This document shows positions 8,501 through 16,597 of a stretch of 64,000 nucleotides of DNA, piece by piece. Position 1 is the stretch's first letter. The number at the start of each line of letters is the position of its first letter. Both the position numbers and the translations under genes were made by a program. The DNA is from Helicobacteraceae bacterium (GTDB taxonomy: Bacteria > Campylobacterota > Campylobacteria > Campylobacterales > Sulfurimonadaceae), in contig JAGGTH010000077.1 in the NCBI GenBank assembly GCA_021163845.1, forward strand, positions 38,009 to 102,008. Direction: 5' to 3'. The notes below the pieces were generated by a model. The model was not told where the DNA came from. It searched no databases and saw only the letters and a program-made list of their open reading frames with translations.

Positions 8501-9865
8501 ATGAACTCCCAAAAATTCTCCCTTCTCCCACTTCCCCAAGCGATGCTTGAAAACCTTGATGCTATCGGCTATACACAGATGACAGCTATCCAAGAAGCTG
8601 CACTCCCTTTGATCTTAGAGGGGAGGGATGTGATCGCCCAAGCCAAAACGGGGAGCGGAAAAACAGCCGCTTTTGGAATAGGGCTTTTAAATAGACTCGA
8701 TGTGAAGAAGTTTAAAGTTCAATCACTTATACTCTGCCCTACGCGTGAACTCGCCGATCAGGTCGCAAAAGAGCTACGTATGCTCGCAAAATTTCAACAT
8801 AATATAAAAATTCTCACCCTCTGTGGTGGTGCTGCTTTTGGTCCACAGCTGGGCTCGCTTCGTCATGGTGCACATATCGTGGTGGGAACTCCAGGACGCA
8901 TACTCAAGCATCTCAAAAAAGAAACGCTCTCTTTAGACGCTCTAGAGACCTTGGTACTTGATGAAGCGGATAGAATGCTCGACATGGGCTTTATCGAAGA
9001 GATCGAAGAGCTTCTCTCCTATGCATCATCACAGCGCCAAACCCTCTTATTTTCTGCGACATACACCGATGAGGTGATCGCGATCTCTGAGAAGTTTCAA
9101 AAAGATGCGGTCTCTGTAAAAGTGAGTCATACCGAGCAGATCAATAAGATCACAGAGTATTTTTACGCGACACAAAACAAGCTCGATACCCTTATCAATC
9201 TCCTCTCAACTTACAAGCCTGAAAATGTGATTGTCTTTACCAATACAAAGATCCAAGCGGCAAATCTCGCTGAGGACTTGCAAAGAAGGGATGTAGATGC
9301 AGTAGCGATCCACGGAGACCTTGAGCAGTATGATAGAAATGATGTACTCGTGCAGTTTGCGAACAAAAGTGCGCGTATCTTAGTAGCTACGGATGTAGCT
9401 GCACGTGGGCTTGATATCAAAGAGCTCAGCATGGTGGTCAACTATGAGCTTCCACATCAGTATGAGACCTACACCCACCGCATCGGTAGAACGGGACGTG
9501 CAGGGGAAGAGGGGATCGCTGTGAGTCTCTATAACGAGTATGAAGAGAGTCTTGCCGAGGAGTACCGTGATGGTGTACGCCTTTTTGAAGATGCCCAAAG
9601 CTTAGAAAAAGAGCGAGGCTTTATGATGCATGCCGAGTTTGCAACACTCGTGATAGAGGGGGGCAAAAAAGAGAAGCTCAGAGCGGGCGATATTTTAGGA
9701 GCCCTCACGCGTGATGTAGGCTTAGAGGGCTCTGATATTGGTAAGATAGATATTTATGAGAGACAAAGCTATGTGGCGATCAAAAGTGATGCAATAGAAC
9801 GCGCCCATGAGGGTCTGCGCAACACAAAAATCAAAGCGAAGAAGTTCTCTGTCTGGATCTTGTAG
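8501..9865 (+). CDS. dbpA: DEAD-box ATP-dependent RNA helicase DbpA
   Basis: 454 residues with all helicase motifs: Q-motif region GYTQMTAIQEAALP, Walker A AKTGSGKT, PTRELADQ, DEAD in VLDEADRM, SAT in LFSATYT, VFTNTK, ATDVAARGLDI and HRIGRTGR. The last ~75 residues (RAGDILGALTRDVGL, IGKIDIYERQSYVAI, KIKAKKFSVWIL) match the DbpA RNA-binding domain that targets 23S rRNA hairpin 92 during 50S assembly. Length agrees with DbpA (about 457). Confidence 0.92.
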   Translation: MNSQKFSLLPLPQAMLENLDAIGYTQMTAIQEAALPLILEGRDVIAQAKTGSGKTAAFGIGLLNRLDVKKFKVQSLILCPTRELADQVAKELRMLAKFQHNIKILTLCGGAAFGPQLGSLRHGAHIVVGTPGRILKHLKKETLSLDALETLVLDEADRMLDMGFIEEIEELLSYASSQRQTLLFSATYTDEVIAISEKFQKDAVSVKVSHTEQINKITEYFYATQNKLDTLINLLSTYKPENVIVFTNTKIQAANLAEDLQRRDVDAVAIHGDLEQYDRNDVLVQFANKSARILVATDVAARGLDIKELSMVVNYELPHQYETYTHRIGRTGRAGEEGIAVSLYNEYEESLAEEYRDGVRLFEDAQSLEKERGFMMHAEFATLVIEGGKKEKLRAGDILGALTRDVGLEGSDIGKIDIYERQSYVAIKSDAIERAHEGLRNTKIKAKKFSVWIL

Positions 9866-10371
9866 TGCAACAAAAGCTCAAATATCTAAGCCACTACCCA
9901 CAAACAACACAAGAACAAGTACGCAAACTTCTCGAACAAAACAAACTAGAAGAGTATTTGCAGTCGAAATATGATTTTACACACGAAATCCAAAGCGACA
10001 AAGCACTTTTTGAGTATGTGATGGGGATGAAAAATGAATATATGAAAAAAACAGCCCCTCTAAGCAAAGCCTTTTATGATGGCAAGATCAATGTGATCCA
10101 CAACGCTTTGGGCACACACCACTATATCTCACGTGTTCAAGGTGCCAAGCTCAAAGCCAAAAACGAGATACGCATCGCTTCAATGTTCAAAAAAACACCC
10201 CAAGATTTTTTACGCATGATAGTAATACACGAACTCGCCCATTTTAAAGAAAAAGAGCACAATAAAGCCTTCTACAAACTCTGCACATACATGGAACCGA
10301 ACTACCATCAACTAGAGTTTGATCTACGCATCTACTTAACAATAAAGGAGCCGATGGCTTGCCTTCGGTAA
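9865..10371 (+). CDS. YgjP/SprT-like zinc metallopeptidase, repeat-derived C-terminus
   Basis: GTG start overlapping the dbpA stop by one base. Zinc motif HELAHFKEKEHNKAF (HExxH plus downstream H), as in YgjP (DUF45) predicted metal-dependent hydrolases; also VQGAKLKAKNEIRIAS. 168 residues. The frame runs into a copy of the dispersed GATGGCTTGCCTT repeat: the last nine or so residues (KEPMACLR) and the TAA are encoded by it, so the native tail was probably replaced when the repeat arrived. Likely co-transcribed with dbpA. Confidence 0.8.
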   Translation: MQQKLKYLSHYPQTTQEQVRKLLEQNKLEEYLQSKYDFTHEIQSDKALFEYVMGMKNEYMKKTAPLSKAFYDGKINVIHNALGTHHYISRVQGAKLKAKNEIRIASMFKKTPQDFLRMIVIHELAHFKEKEHNKAFYKLCTYMEPNYHQLEFDLRIYLTIKEPMACLR

Positions 10372-10390
10372 GAGTAGGCTTGGATGTAAG
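10346..10390. repeat. dispersed GATGGCTTGCCTT repeat, locus a (single arm)
   Basis: One arm of the dispersed inverted repeat, followed by a remnant that resembles the GGGATGTAAGG tail seen at locus b. It contributes the stop codon and last residues of the metallopeptidase gene. Confidence 0.7.
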
Positions 10391-10395
10391 GGTCT

Positions 10396-10845
10396 TTATC
10401 TATTCTCTAAAATCTCTTTTGTTCTTTTCTGGCGATACTCAAACATCTGCTTGACATCACGCTCAAATAAGGGTGCGATAAGTTTGCCTAGTATTCCAAA
10501 TGGGAGCTCATATTCTATAATATCACGGAGTTCACATGCTCCACCTATTTGGGTAAAGATATGTTGGTGGCGCCAGTATTTGAGTGGAGAGCGTAGGGCG
10601 AGATCTATTAAGATATGGGGACGTTCTAGCTTTTGTATTTCTACATCCCAATACGTTGGGATGGTGAGCCTTGTTGTTTTGAGACGTACGATCTTGCCCT
10701 CATACGTCGTGGTGTCTTCATTTAAGAGCTCCACTTTTGTGTTGGGTGGAGTGATCTTTTTGATGTTGGCAGAATCGGTGTGAAAATCAAAAAGCTCCTC
10801 GAGACTACACTTGATGAGTGAGATTTGGGTGAGTGTTCTTCTCAT
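10396..10845 (-). CDS. SRPBCC-family ligand-binding protein
   Basis: 149 residues with the START/SRPBCC (Bet v 1-like) pattern: an N-terminal strand with CSLEELFDFHTDSANIKKITPP, a strand-rich centre, WDVEIQKLERPHILIDLA, then a hydrophobic helix LPFGILGKLIAPLFERDVKQMFEYRQKRTKEIL. This subgroup is often annotated as a cell-division inhibitor SulA-like or YfcH-associated protein without proof. ATGA overlap with the upstream lipocalin gene shows a two-gene operon; a role with small hydrophobic ligands would suit both. Confidence 0.75.
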   Translation of the reverse strand: MRRTLTQISLIKCSLEELFDFHTDSANIKKITPPNTKVELLNEDTTTYEGKIVRLKTTRLTIPTYWDVEIQKLERPHILIDLALRSPLKYWRHQHIFTQIGGACELRDIIEYELPFGILGKLIAPLFERDVKQMFEYRQKRTKEILENR

Positions 10846-11354
10846 TCTTGTATCGTCCAGATCAGTTTTGAGCTATCAAAGCCATGTGAAGTGATTGTGC
10901 CAAGCAGCCTCGCTTTGGTTGCCACGTCTATGCTTTTGGTTCTGCTGAGTATCCAAAGGTATTCTCTATTAGGAGCGCCCACAAGCGCATGGCTATAATC
11001 ATCTGCGAGATCAATCACCCAATAATCCCCATAAATAGGGCGAAAAAAGCTTACTTTGAGCTTACTATTGCTCGCATCTGTGGCGTACGCTACACCCTCG
11101 GCTTCTTTTTTCTCATCATCTTCTATCATCTCACATCTGTTGATCACTTTGATATCGCCATCGGCTTTGAGAGAGTAGGTTGCAGAGACATTTTTGCACC
11201 CCTTTTCAAAAAAATGCTCAAAGCGTGCTATCTCATACCATGTGCCCGTGTATCGCTTGAGATCAACATGTTTTACTGTTGGCAAAGGGGGATGTTTCGG
11301 GCTACATCCCAAGAGAAAAAAGAGGGCGAAAAAAGAGAAAAGTATTTTAAACAT
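10842..11354 (-). CDS. blc: Blc-type outer-membrane lipocalin
   Basis: 170 residues. Lipoprotein signal with lipobox LLGCS (C17). Lipocalin motif 1 is clear: RYTGTWYEIARFEHFFEKGC. Later SATYSLKADGDIKVINRC, YGDYWVIDLADDYSHALVGAPNREYLWILSR match bacterial lipocalins such as E. coli Blc. These bind fatty acids or lysophospholipids and are linked to envelope stress. First gene of a pair with the SRPBCC protein. Confidence 0.88.
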   Translation of the reverse strand: MFKILFSFFALFFLLGCSPKHPPLPTVKHVDLKRYTGTWYEIARFEHFFEKGCKNVSATYSLKADGDIKVINRCEMIEDDEKKEAEGVAYATDASNSKLKVSFFRPIYGDYWVIDLADDYSHALVGAPNREYLWILSRTKSIDVATKARLLGTITSHGFDSSKLIWTIQE

Positions 11355-11486
11355 TGTTGCACCTTTGTAATAATCTAATAAAGAGTATAGTGCAGATTTT
11401 CTTTTTTTGGTAGCTTGTTTGTGTTGGTTGGTGGTGTTGCAAAAAAGAGGTTATACTATTGTCTAAAATACAAAGGGGATGATTTT

Positions 11487-11693
11487 ATGACTTTACATCT
11501 AAATGCTTCTGAGAGTGTGACTCAAAAAATTTTATCTTATTTAGAGTCTTTGAGAAAACAGGGAGAGTCTGTAGAGATCATTGATGATTCACTCTATAAG
11601 TTTGAAAAAAGTGGAATCTTAAAAGGTTTAGAACAAGTCCAAAATGATCAGATTTGCTCATCTGAAGAACTCCTAGAAGAGCTTGATAGATAA
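11487..11693 (+). CDS. putative antitoxin of a broken ParE/RelE-type module
   Basis: 68 residues from the ATG at 11487, which has AAGGGG upstream; longer readings from 11415 have no ribosome site. The N-terminus (MTLHLNASESVTQKILSYLESL) resembles that of the antitoxin at 34440-34646 (HISLNIKNESISQKVLEFLSSF), followed in both by an acidic stretch, so the two are distant relatives. It precedes the disrupted toxin by 4 bases. A TATACT at 11452-11457 is a possible -10. Confidence 0.7.
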   Translation: MTLHLNASESVTQKILSYLESLRKQGESVEIIDDSLYKFEKSGILKGLEQVQNDQICSSEELLEELDR

Positions 11694-11697
11694 GTTT

Positions 11698-11994
11698 ATG
11701 AAAGTCAACTTCTCTGATGATGCAAAAGAGTTTGTACTTCAACTAAAAAACTACATCTCAGATGATAACCCACAAAGAGCAAAGTAATACACTTCAAAAT
11801 TAGTATTAAGAATAAGAGATATGCTTGAGTACCCTTATATAGGAAAAGTGAATGCTACTTTTGACGATGAAACTATTCGTGAGATCGTCTTGGATGGTAT
11901 GAAGATAATTTATAAGATCTATCCAAACAGTGTAGCTGTTTTGATGATTTATAGATATATTGATTTTGATGAATCAGATATATTACTCGATTAA
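11698..11994 (+). pseudogene. ParE/RelE-family toxin with an in-frame stop
   Basis: Read through one TAA at 11785-11787, the frame gives a full-length ~97-residue ParE/RelE-type toxin: start MKVNFSDDAKEFVLQLKNYI, DDNPQRAK, then LRDML-like IRDMLEYPYIGK, ETIREIVLDGMKIIYKIY and SVAVLMIYRYIDFDE. The stop falls where relatives have E or K (one base change, e.g. GAA to TAA). No frameshift is needed. The antitoxin upstream is intact. A restart at the internal ATG near 11821 would lack the first third of the fold. Confidence 0.8.
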
Positions 11995-11997
11995 AAG

Positions 11998-12042
11998 CTA
12001 ATCCATCCACTTTCGAGGATCATAATGATCTGGCAACAAAAA
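11998..12042 (-). repeat. fossil 3' end of a GNAT-like gene (diverged copy)
   Basis: Reverse-strand reading ends DHYDPRKWMD-stop, almost the same as the C-terminus of the intact GNAT gene at 13922 (DNYDPRRWMD). Only this tail remains. It sits just outside the left REP palindrome of the transposase segment. Confidence 0.6.
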
Positions 12043-12048
12043 ATCTCT

Positions 12049-12077
12049 CGTTCCACCTCTCCCGAGGTGGAATGCAT
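12049..12077. repeat. REP palindrome, left copy
   Basis: 29 bases containing TTCCACCTCtcCCGAGGTGGAA, an imperfect palindrome. It is the exact reverse complement of 12556-12584, so the transposase remnant lies between inverted REP copies. Confidence 0.85.
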
Positions 12078-12090
12078 ACAATAACCAAAG

Positions 12091-12533
12091 TCACCAAACT
12101 CTCTCAATCTCAATCAAGCCAGAGATACCGCTATAATCTCTAGCACTGCTATATCGCCAGTGGATCGCCTCATCTACATAACCTCTTTTAACAGGATTTT
12201 GATGAATGTAGTCTATTTTTACTTGCATCATTGCTTCACCTTGAATAAGTTTTGGCTCTTTTTTTAGAAGTTCAAGTAGTTGTTTGGCGGTGTACTGTTT
12301 AAAAGATTGCATACATTTATGCAAGTCATCACTAGAAAGCACCATGTGTAAATGGTTTTCTAGTATTACATAGGCATAGAGTTTAGATTGTCTTTATTTT
12401 GCAGGAACTTTATAGAATCTATTATAATTGCTACGCTCTCTTTTCTTGTAAATAGTGGTAACCAATGAAGTATTGTGCATGTTACGAAGTGTGGATGTGT
12501 TGGTTCATATATTTTATAGCGACTTCTGCCCAT
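12091..12533 (-). pseudogene. REP-associated tyrosine transposase (RAYT, Y1/IS200-like), frameshifted
   Basis: Two reading frames join into one RAYT. The first (from ATG 12533) reads MGRSRYKIYEPTHPHFVTCTIL..WLPLFTRKESVAIIIDSIKFLQ, the second KLYAYVILENHLHMVLSS..IDYIHQNPVKRGYVDEAIHWRYSSARDY. ENHLHM is the HUH-type metal-binding motif and YIHQNPVKRG the typical RAYT helix. A missing base near 12382-12390 causes the frame change and a premature TAA. The catalytic tyrosine region is on the second part. Such enzymes mobilise REP palindromes, which flank this gene. Confidence 0.85.
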
Positions 12534-12555
12534 GTATCTTCTTTGCTGCTTATAT

Positions 12556-12584
12556 ATGCATTCCACCTCGGGAGAGGTGGAACG
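12556..12584. repeat. REP palindrome, right copy
   Basis: Perfect 29/29 inverted match to 12049-12077. It overlaps the upstream end of the RAYT remnant. A third, slightly longer relative is at 45811-45840. Confidence 0.85.
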
Positions 12585-12590
12585 AGGGAA

Positions 12591-12614
12591 GTCCATCCAC
12601 CTTCTAGGATCATA
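12591..12614. repeat. 24-bp direct repeat left of fic (copy of GNAT 3' end)
   Basis: Identical over 24 bases to 13925-13948, which encodes the last codons of the GNAT gene. The pair brackets the fic gene. Confidence 0.75.
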
Positions 12615-12672
12615 TATAATGGACTATGCCTGTAAGAAACTGGCCGATTTTAGAGCTTATAAGACAAAAAAG

Positions 12673-13809
12673 CTAAACTATATGATTGATAGTATATCTA
12701 GTTCCTCTACCTGTCGTACCCTCTACTTTTTTAATACACCCTTTTGCCAATAAATCTGAAATATCTCTTGAAGCATTAGTTTCAGCAGTATTGGCAATTT
12801 TTACATATTTTGCTTTTGTAAGATCGCCTTTAAAGTTTTCACTTCCAATATCAAGAAGTCGATTGAGTACTTTTATTTGTCTTGCGTTTAGTTCATCTTC
12901 TCTATGTGCATCCCAAAACTTTGTTTTTTCTACGATATAGTTTAACTGTTTCCCAGCATCTAACAGTGCATGGTGCAAAGTTCTAAAAAACCACTCCATC
13001 CAGTAAGTAATATCTAGCGGATCATCTTTTTGAAATCTTCCTGTTGTTTTATCCAAAGCTTCGTAGTAACCTTTTCTATCTTCATAGATACTCTTTGACA
13101 TAGTATAGATTTTTGAAAAAGAGGAAAGTTCCAGTTTTGATAATACTCTATCAGTTAAAGCCCTTGTGATACGACCATTTCCATCATCAAAAGGGTGTAT
13201 TATTACAAACCAAAGATGAGTTATAGCTGCTTTTTCTAGTGTAGTAGGAGTATTGTTAAACCATTTTATAAAACTATTCATTTGCTGTTGAAGAGTATCA
13301 AAGGGTGGTGCTTCATAGTGAATTTTCTCTTTACCATAATCACCTGATACTACTTGCATAGCACCTTCACCCCTAAACTGAGCTACTTTAATTTTTGAAA
13401 ATCCACTATACCCTTTTTCAAACATAGCATGGTGCCAACCAAAGAGTTTATCGAGTGTCAAATCTTCATCATAATTTGTGTTGGCATCTATAAGAATATC
13501 TACATAGTTATCCTCTTTTTTTAGAGCCTTATAATGTTGCTGTAGCTCTAGTCCAAGTTTTTGTTTAATAGATGATCGAACACTTTGGCGGTTTAATATC
13601 TCACCCTCTATTTCACAACTTGATATGATTTCATTTTCTAAAGTTTGTGCTAGTGAATATTTTGTACTCTGCTCATCCATTAAAAGCATAAAAGATTTTA
13701 GTTTGCCTTGTTCATAAGCAATATCTCTTAACATTGGTTCTAGTTTTTCTTTATCGTATTTAAAGTTGGGATACTCATTATATTCCCATATCCATTTTTG
13801 TTTTTTCAT
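12673..13809 (-). CDS. Fic-family AMP-transferase with N-terminal inhibitory motif
   Basis: 378 residues. Fic motif HPFDDGNGRITR starts at H205 (catalytic His), with the phosphate-binding GNGR intact. A class II inhibitory helix motif S64-CEI-E68-G69 lies in the N-terminal domain (DUF4172-like, starting KWIWEYNEYPNFKYD), so activity should be auto-repressed. The C-terminus looks like a winged helix (ARQIKVLNRLLDIG, TNASRDISDLLAKGCIKKVEGTTGRGTRY). Such proteins AMPylate target hydroxyls. The gene lies between two 24-bp direct repeats, pointing to acquisition as a unit. AT-richer than the genes around it. Confidence 0.9.
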   Translation of the reverse strand: MKKQKWIWEYNEYPNFKYDKEKLEPMLRDIAYEQGKLKSFMLLMDEQSTKYSLAQTLENEIISSCEIEGEILNRQSVRSSIKQKLGLELQQHYKALKKEDNYVDILIDANTNYDEDLTLDKLFGWHHAMFEKGYSGFSKIKVAQFRGEGAMQVVSGDYGKEKIHYEAPPFDTLQQQMNSFIKWFNNTPTTLEKAAITHLWFVIIHPFDDGNGRITRALTDRVLSKLELSSFSKIYTMSKSIYEDRKGYYEALDKTTGRFQKDDPLDITYWMEWFFRTLHHALLDAGKQLNYIVEKTKFWDAHREDELNARQIKVLNRLLDIGSENFKGDLTKAKYVKIANTAETNASRDISDLLAKGCIKKVEGTTGRGTRYTINHIV

Positions 13810-13921
13810 AGGGTGAGTATAGCTAAAGTGGAATGAAAAATCAAGATTTTCGTACCATTAAACGGTATGTAAAATATTTATTTTCGTATCAAATAAAATA
13901 TATTGGTAGCTTTTTAGGGTT

Positions 13922-14449
13922 TTAGTCCATCCACCTTCTAGGATCATAATTATCACTCGGGCGTACAGGCTCGGCGCGCTCTAGCTTGCGTACGAGTTTG
14001 ATCGTTTTTTTTCCATCGACGAGGCTTACTCCCTCATACTCTATCATCTCAAAATCAAACTTTTTATACAGCGCATCCAGTGTGCTCTCCTCTATTAGCT
14101 CCACTTGTATCTCGTCGTACAAAGCGCCCGCTTCTGAGATAAATTGTTCGAGCATTGCACGTGCAATCCCTTGTTTGCGATATTTTGGCATCACCGCTAG
14201 AGAGATGCTTGGGCTCTCTTGGTGATTGAGTCTGCGTGACCAGATGGCACCGGCTACTTCATTATTGAGCATCGCATAGAGTCCGAGATCTTTGTTGGTA
14301 AAGCCGTAAAAATCCCCAAAGATACTGAGTGCCTCTACATCCGAAGCCTCTTTGCCCAGAGTGTCGAGACGATAGGCGTATGGGAGCATCTTATCTAAGA
14401 TATATTGCTCACTTGAGCGGAGAAAATAGAGAGTTGGTGTGTTTGTCAT
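13922..14449 (-). CDS. GNAT-family N-acetyltransferase
   Basis: 175 residues. GNAT core: NNEVAGAIWSRR, SLAVMPKYRKQGIARAMLEQFI (acetyl-CoA loop RKQGIA), EVQVELI-like strand, ALYKKFDFEMIEYEG. ATGA overlap with the end of tex, so co-transcribed with it. Substrate unknown. Its last codons (YDPRRWMD) recur as a 24-bp exact copy at 12591 and a diverged copy at 11998. Confidence 0.85.
   Translation of the reverse strand: MTNTPTLYFLRSSEQYILDKMLPYAYRLDTLGKEASDVEALSIFGDFYGFTNKDLGLYAMLNNEVAGAIWSRRLNHQESPSISLAVMPKYRKQGIARAMLEQFISEAGALYDEIQVELIEESTLDALYKKFDFEMIEYEGVSLVDGKKTIKLVRKLERAEPVRPSDNYDPRRWMD
13925..13948. repeat. 24-bp direct repeat right of fic (within GNAT 3' end)
   Basis: The intact source copy of the 24-bp repeat; encodes the GNAT C-terminus. 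See 12591-12614. Confidence 0.75.
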
Positions 14450-16512
14450 GAGGGGAGTCCTAAGCTTACTTTGTTTTTTTCTTTGTCGATACTGAGCACT
14501 TCTATTTGAGGAAGAAATTGATTGAGCGAAAGCACTTCGAGTGGGTGTGTGATGCGCTGTTTTCCCATTTTTGAGATATGGATCATCCCATCATTCTTGA
14601 TTCCGATATCCACAAACGCGCCAAAGTCGGTGATATTGCGCACCACACCCGAGACAAAAGATCCCTCGCTGAGCATCGAGATCTCAGTAAGCCCCTCTTT
14701 AAACGGCACAGCAGGAAGCTCCTCACGTGGGTCAAATCCTGGCTTTTTGAGCTCTTTGATAATATCTTGGAGTGTTTGTGTCCCTACATCCAAAGCTTTT
14801 GCACTCTCAGCTAGATCGAGTGTATCGAGATCTTTGCCTTGAAGTTTGCGCGCGATAGCGTAGCTCTCAGGGTGGATCCCCGTATTATCAAGCATATCGC
14901 GTGGCTCTTTGATACGGATAAATCCCGCGGCTTGTTCAAAGGTCTTTGCCCCGAGTCCTTTGACCTTGAGAAGCTCCTCTTTGGAGCTAAAATTCCCTTG
15001 CTTTTTTTTGTGATCCAAGATATTGTTCGCGATCTTTGGACTCAGCCCTGCGACATACGAGAGCAGAGCCGCCGACGCAGAGTTGATATCCACACCCACT
15101 TTATTGACCACATCCACAGTGGTATCAGAGAGCTTTTTCTCTAAGAGCTTTTGATCGACATCGTGTTGGTATTGCCCGATTCCAAGCGATTTTGGATCGA
15201 TTTTGACTAGGGTCGCCATCGGATCTCGAAGTCTTTGTGCGATAGAGATCGCCCCGCGTATGGTCACATCCAGATCAGGATACTCTTGTGAAGCAAGTTT
15301 TGACGCACTATACACAGATGCCCCCGCTTCGCTCACTACGGTAAAATCAAGCTTAACTCCATCCTCGGCGAGCTTGGCAAAAAACTCTGTCGTCTCGCGC
15401 GAAGCGGTACCATTTCCAATAGCCACACCGTTTATTTTGTATTTTGTCACAAGCTTTTCGATCGTTTTTTTCGCACCCGCGTAATCTTTGCGTGGCTCGG
15501 TCGGATAGATCACCCCACCCTCTAAAAACACCCCATTTTCATCGATCACTGCGAGCTTACACCCCGTGCGAAAAGCGGGATCTACTCCAAGGATCACACG
15601 ATGGCTCACAGGTGGGGTGAGAAGCAATTGGGTGAGATTTTTTCCAAAGACATGGATCGCTGCGAGATCTGCACGCTCTTTAAGCTCACTCATGATCTCG
15701 CGCTCTAAAGAGGGGAGAAGCAAGCGTTTGAGCCCATCTTTATACGCCTCAAAGAGCACTTCGCGGATATCGCCTGCATAGCTAGGGATCTTGTACTTTT
15801 TGATATTAGACTCAATGCGCTCTACATCGGTGGTGATCTTCGCACTCAGCTCTTTTTCTTTGACCCCACGCATGATGGCAAGGTAGCGGTGAGATGGGAT
15901 GTGGGCTATTTTTTCAGATTTGTCCGCGAGGTTTTTGTACACACCATTGGGATCAAAAGTTTTTGTCCCCTTTGTCTCTAGCGATCCAAAACGCCAAAGA
16001 GTGTCATGCAACACTTCGCGCTCACGTGCATCTTCGGCGTAGCGCTGGGCGAGGATATCTTGGGCTCCCTCTATCTCTTCTTGGCTCGCACGCGCTTTGA
16101 GATCACGCACAGAGATCTTCGCTTTGGCGATGAGATCTGCTAGTGGAGTAAGTCCTTTGGCGATAGCCACGGCAGCGCGGGAGTTTTTTTGCTCTTTGAA
16201 AGGGCGGTAGATATTTTCAAGGACGCGTAGTGTTTGCGCAGCCTCTATCGCTTCACCAAGCTCAGGGGTGAAAAACTCTCTTTCGCTCAGGAGTCGGATG
16301 ATCTCCTCTTTTCTCTCAAGCAGGTTTTTGGCACTGTTGTAGTGCATCTCAAACTCACGCAAGAGGATATCATCAGCACCCCCTGTGAGTTCTTTGCGAT
16401 AGCGCGCGATAAAAGGGATGGTCGCACCCTCATCGAGGAGAGAGAGGATATTGGCGATATGCTCTTTTTTAAGGGGTGTTTTTTGGCTGAGAAGGTGGAT
16501 GAGTTTTTGCAT
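14446..16512 (-). CDS. tex: Tex RNA-binding transcription accessory protein
   Basis: 688 residues from the ATG at 16512 (MQKLIHLLSQKTPLKKEHI); ten extra upstream residues are possible but lack family support. Tex hallmarks: DEGATIPFIARYRKELTGG, YRPFKEQKNSRA, the YqgF-like domain GVDPAFRTGCKLAVID, IGNGTASRETTEF, SVYSASKLASQEYPDLDVTIRGAISIAQRL, HhH repeats NKVGVDINSASAALLSYVAGLSPKIA and a C-terminal S1 domain FVSGVVRNITDFGAFVDIG. Tex binds nucleic acid and affects transcription and stress tolerance. Confidence 0.95.
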   Translation of the reverse strand: MQKLIHLLSQKTPLKKEHIANILSLLDEGATIPFIARYRKELTGGADDILLREFEMHYNSAKNLLERKEEIIRLLSEREFFTPELGEAIEAAQTLRVLENIYRPFKEQKNSRAAVAIAKGLTPLADLIAKAKISVRDLKARASQEEIEGAQDILAQRYAEDAREREVLHDTLWRFGSLETKGTKTFDPNGVYKNLADKSEKIAHIPSHRYLAIMRGVKEKELSAKITTDVERIESNIKKYKIPSYAGDIREVLFEAYKDGLKRLLLPSLEREIMSELKERADLAAIHVFGKNLTQLLLTPPVSHRVILGVDPAFRTGCKLAVIDENGVFLEGGVIYPTEPRKDYAGAKKTIEKLVTKYKINGVAIGNGTASRETTEFFAKLAEDGVKLDFTVVSEAGASVYSASKLASQEYPDLDVTIRGAISIAQRLRDPMATLVKIDPKSLGIGQYQHDVDQKLLEKKLSDTTVDVVNKVGVDINSASAALLSYVAGLSPKIANNILDHKKKQGNFSSKEELLKVKGLGAKTFEQAAGFIRIKEPRDMLDNTGIHPESYAIARKLQGKDLDTLDLAESAKALDVGTQTLQDIIKELKKPGFDPREELPAVPFKEGLTEISMLSEGSFVSGVVRNITDFGAFVDIGIKNDGMIHISKMGKQRITHPLEVLSLNQFLPQIEVLSIDKEKNKVSLGLPS

Positions 16513-16529
16513 TGTATAGATTCTTTTTG

Positions 16530-16597
16530 TCAAATTATACACTAGAAATCTAATATGTTATAATTTATAAAATGCGAACATAAGGAGTATGCGATGG
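16530..16597. promoter_or_regulatory. bidirectional promoter segment, copy A (tex / OYE)
   Basis: Divergent region with TATAAT on the + strand at 16559-16564 (toward the OYE gene, which has AAGGAG) and TATAAT on the - strand at 16539-16534 (toward tex). The 68-base block matches 18941-19008 at 56 of 68 positions without gaps. Confidence 0.6.

Noticed and set aside
12532..12753. Forward ORF between REP and fic
   Set aside because: It crosses the REP palindrome and the end of fic and has no start signals.
14522..16545. Several forward ORFs opposite tex
   Set aside because: All lie antisense to a complete, well-conserved gene and show no family features.
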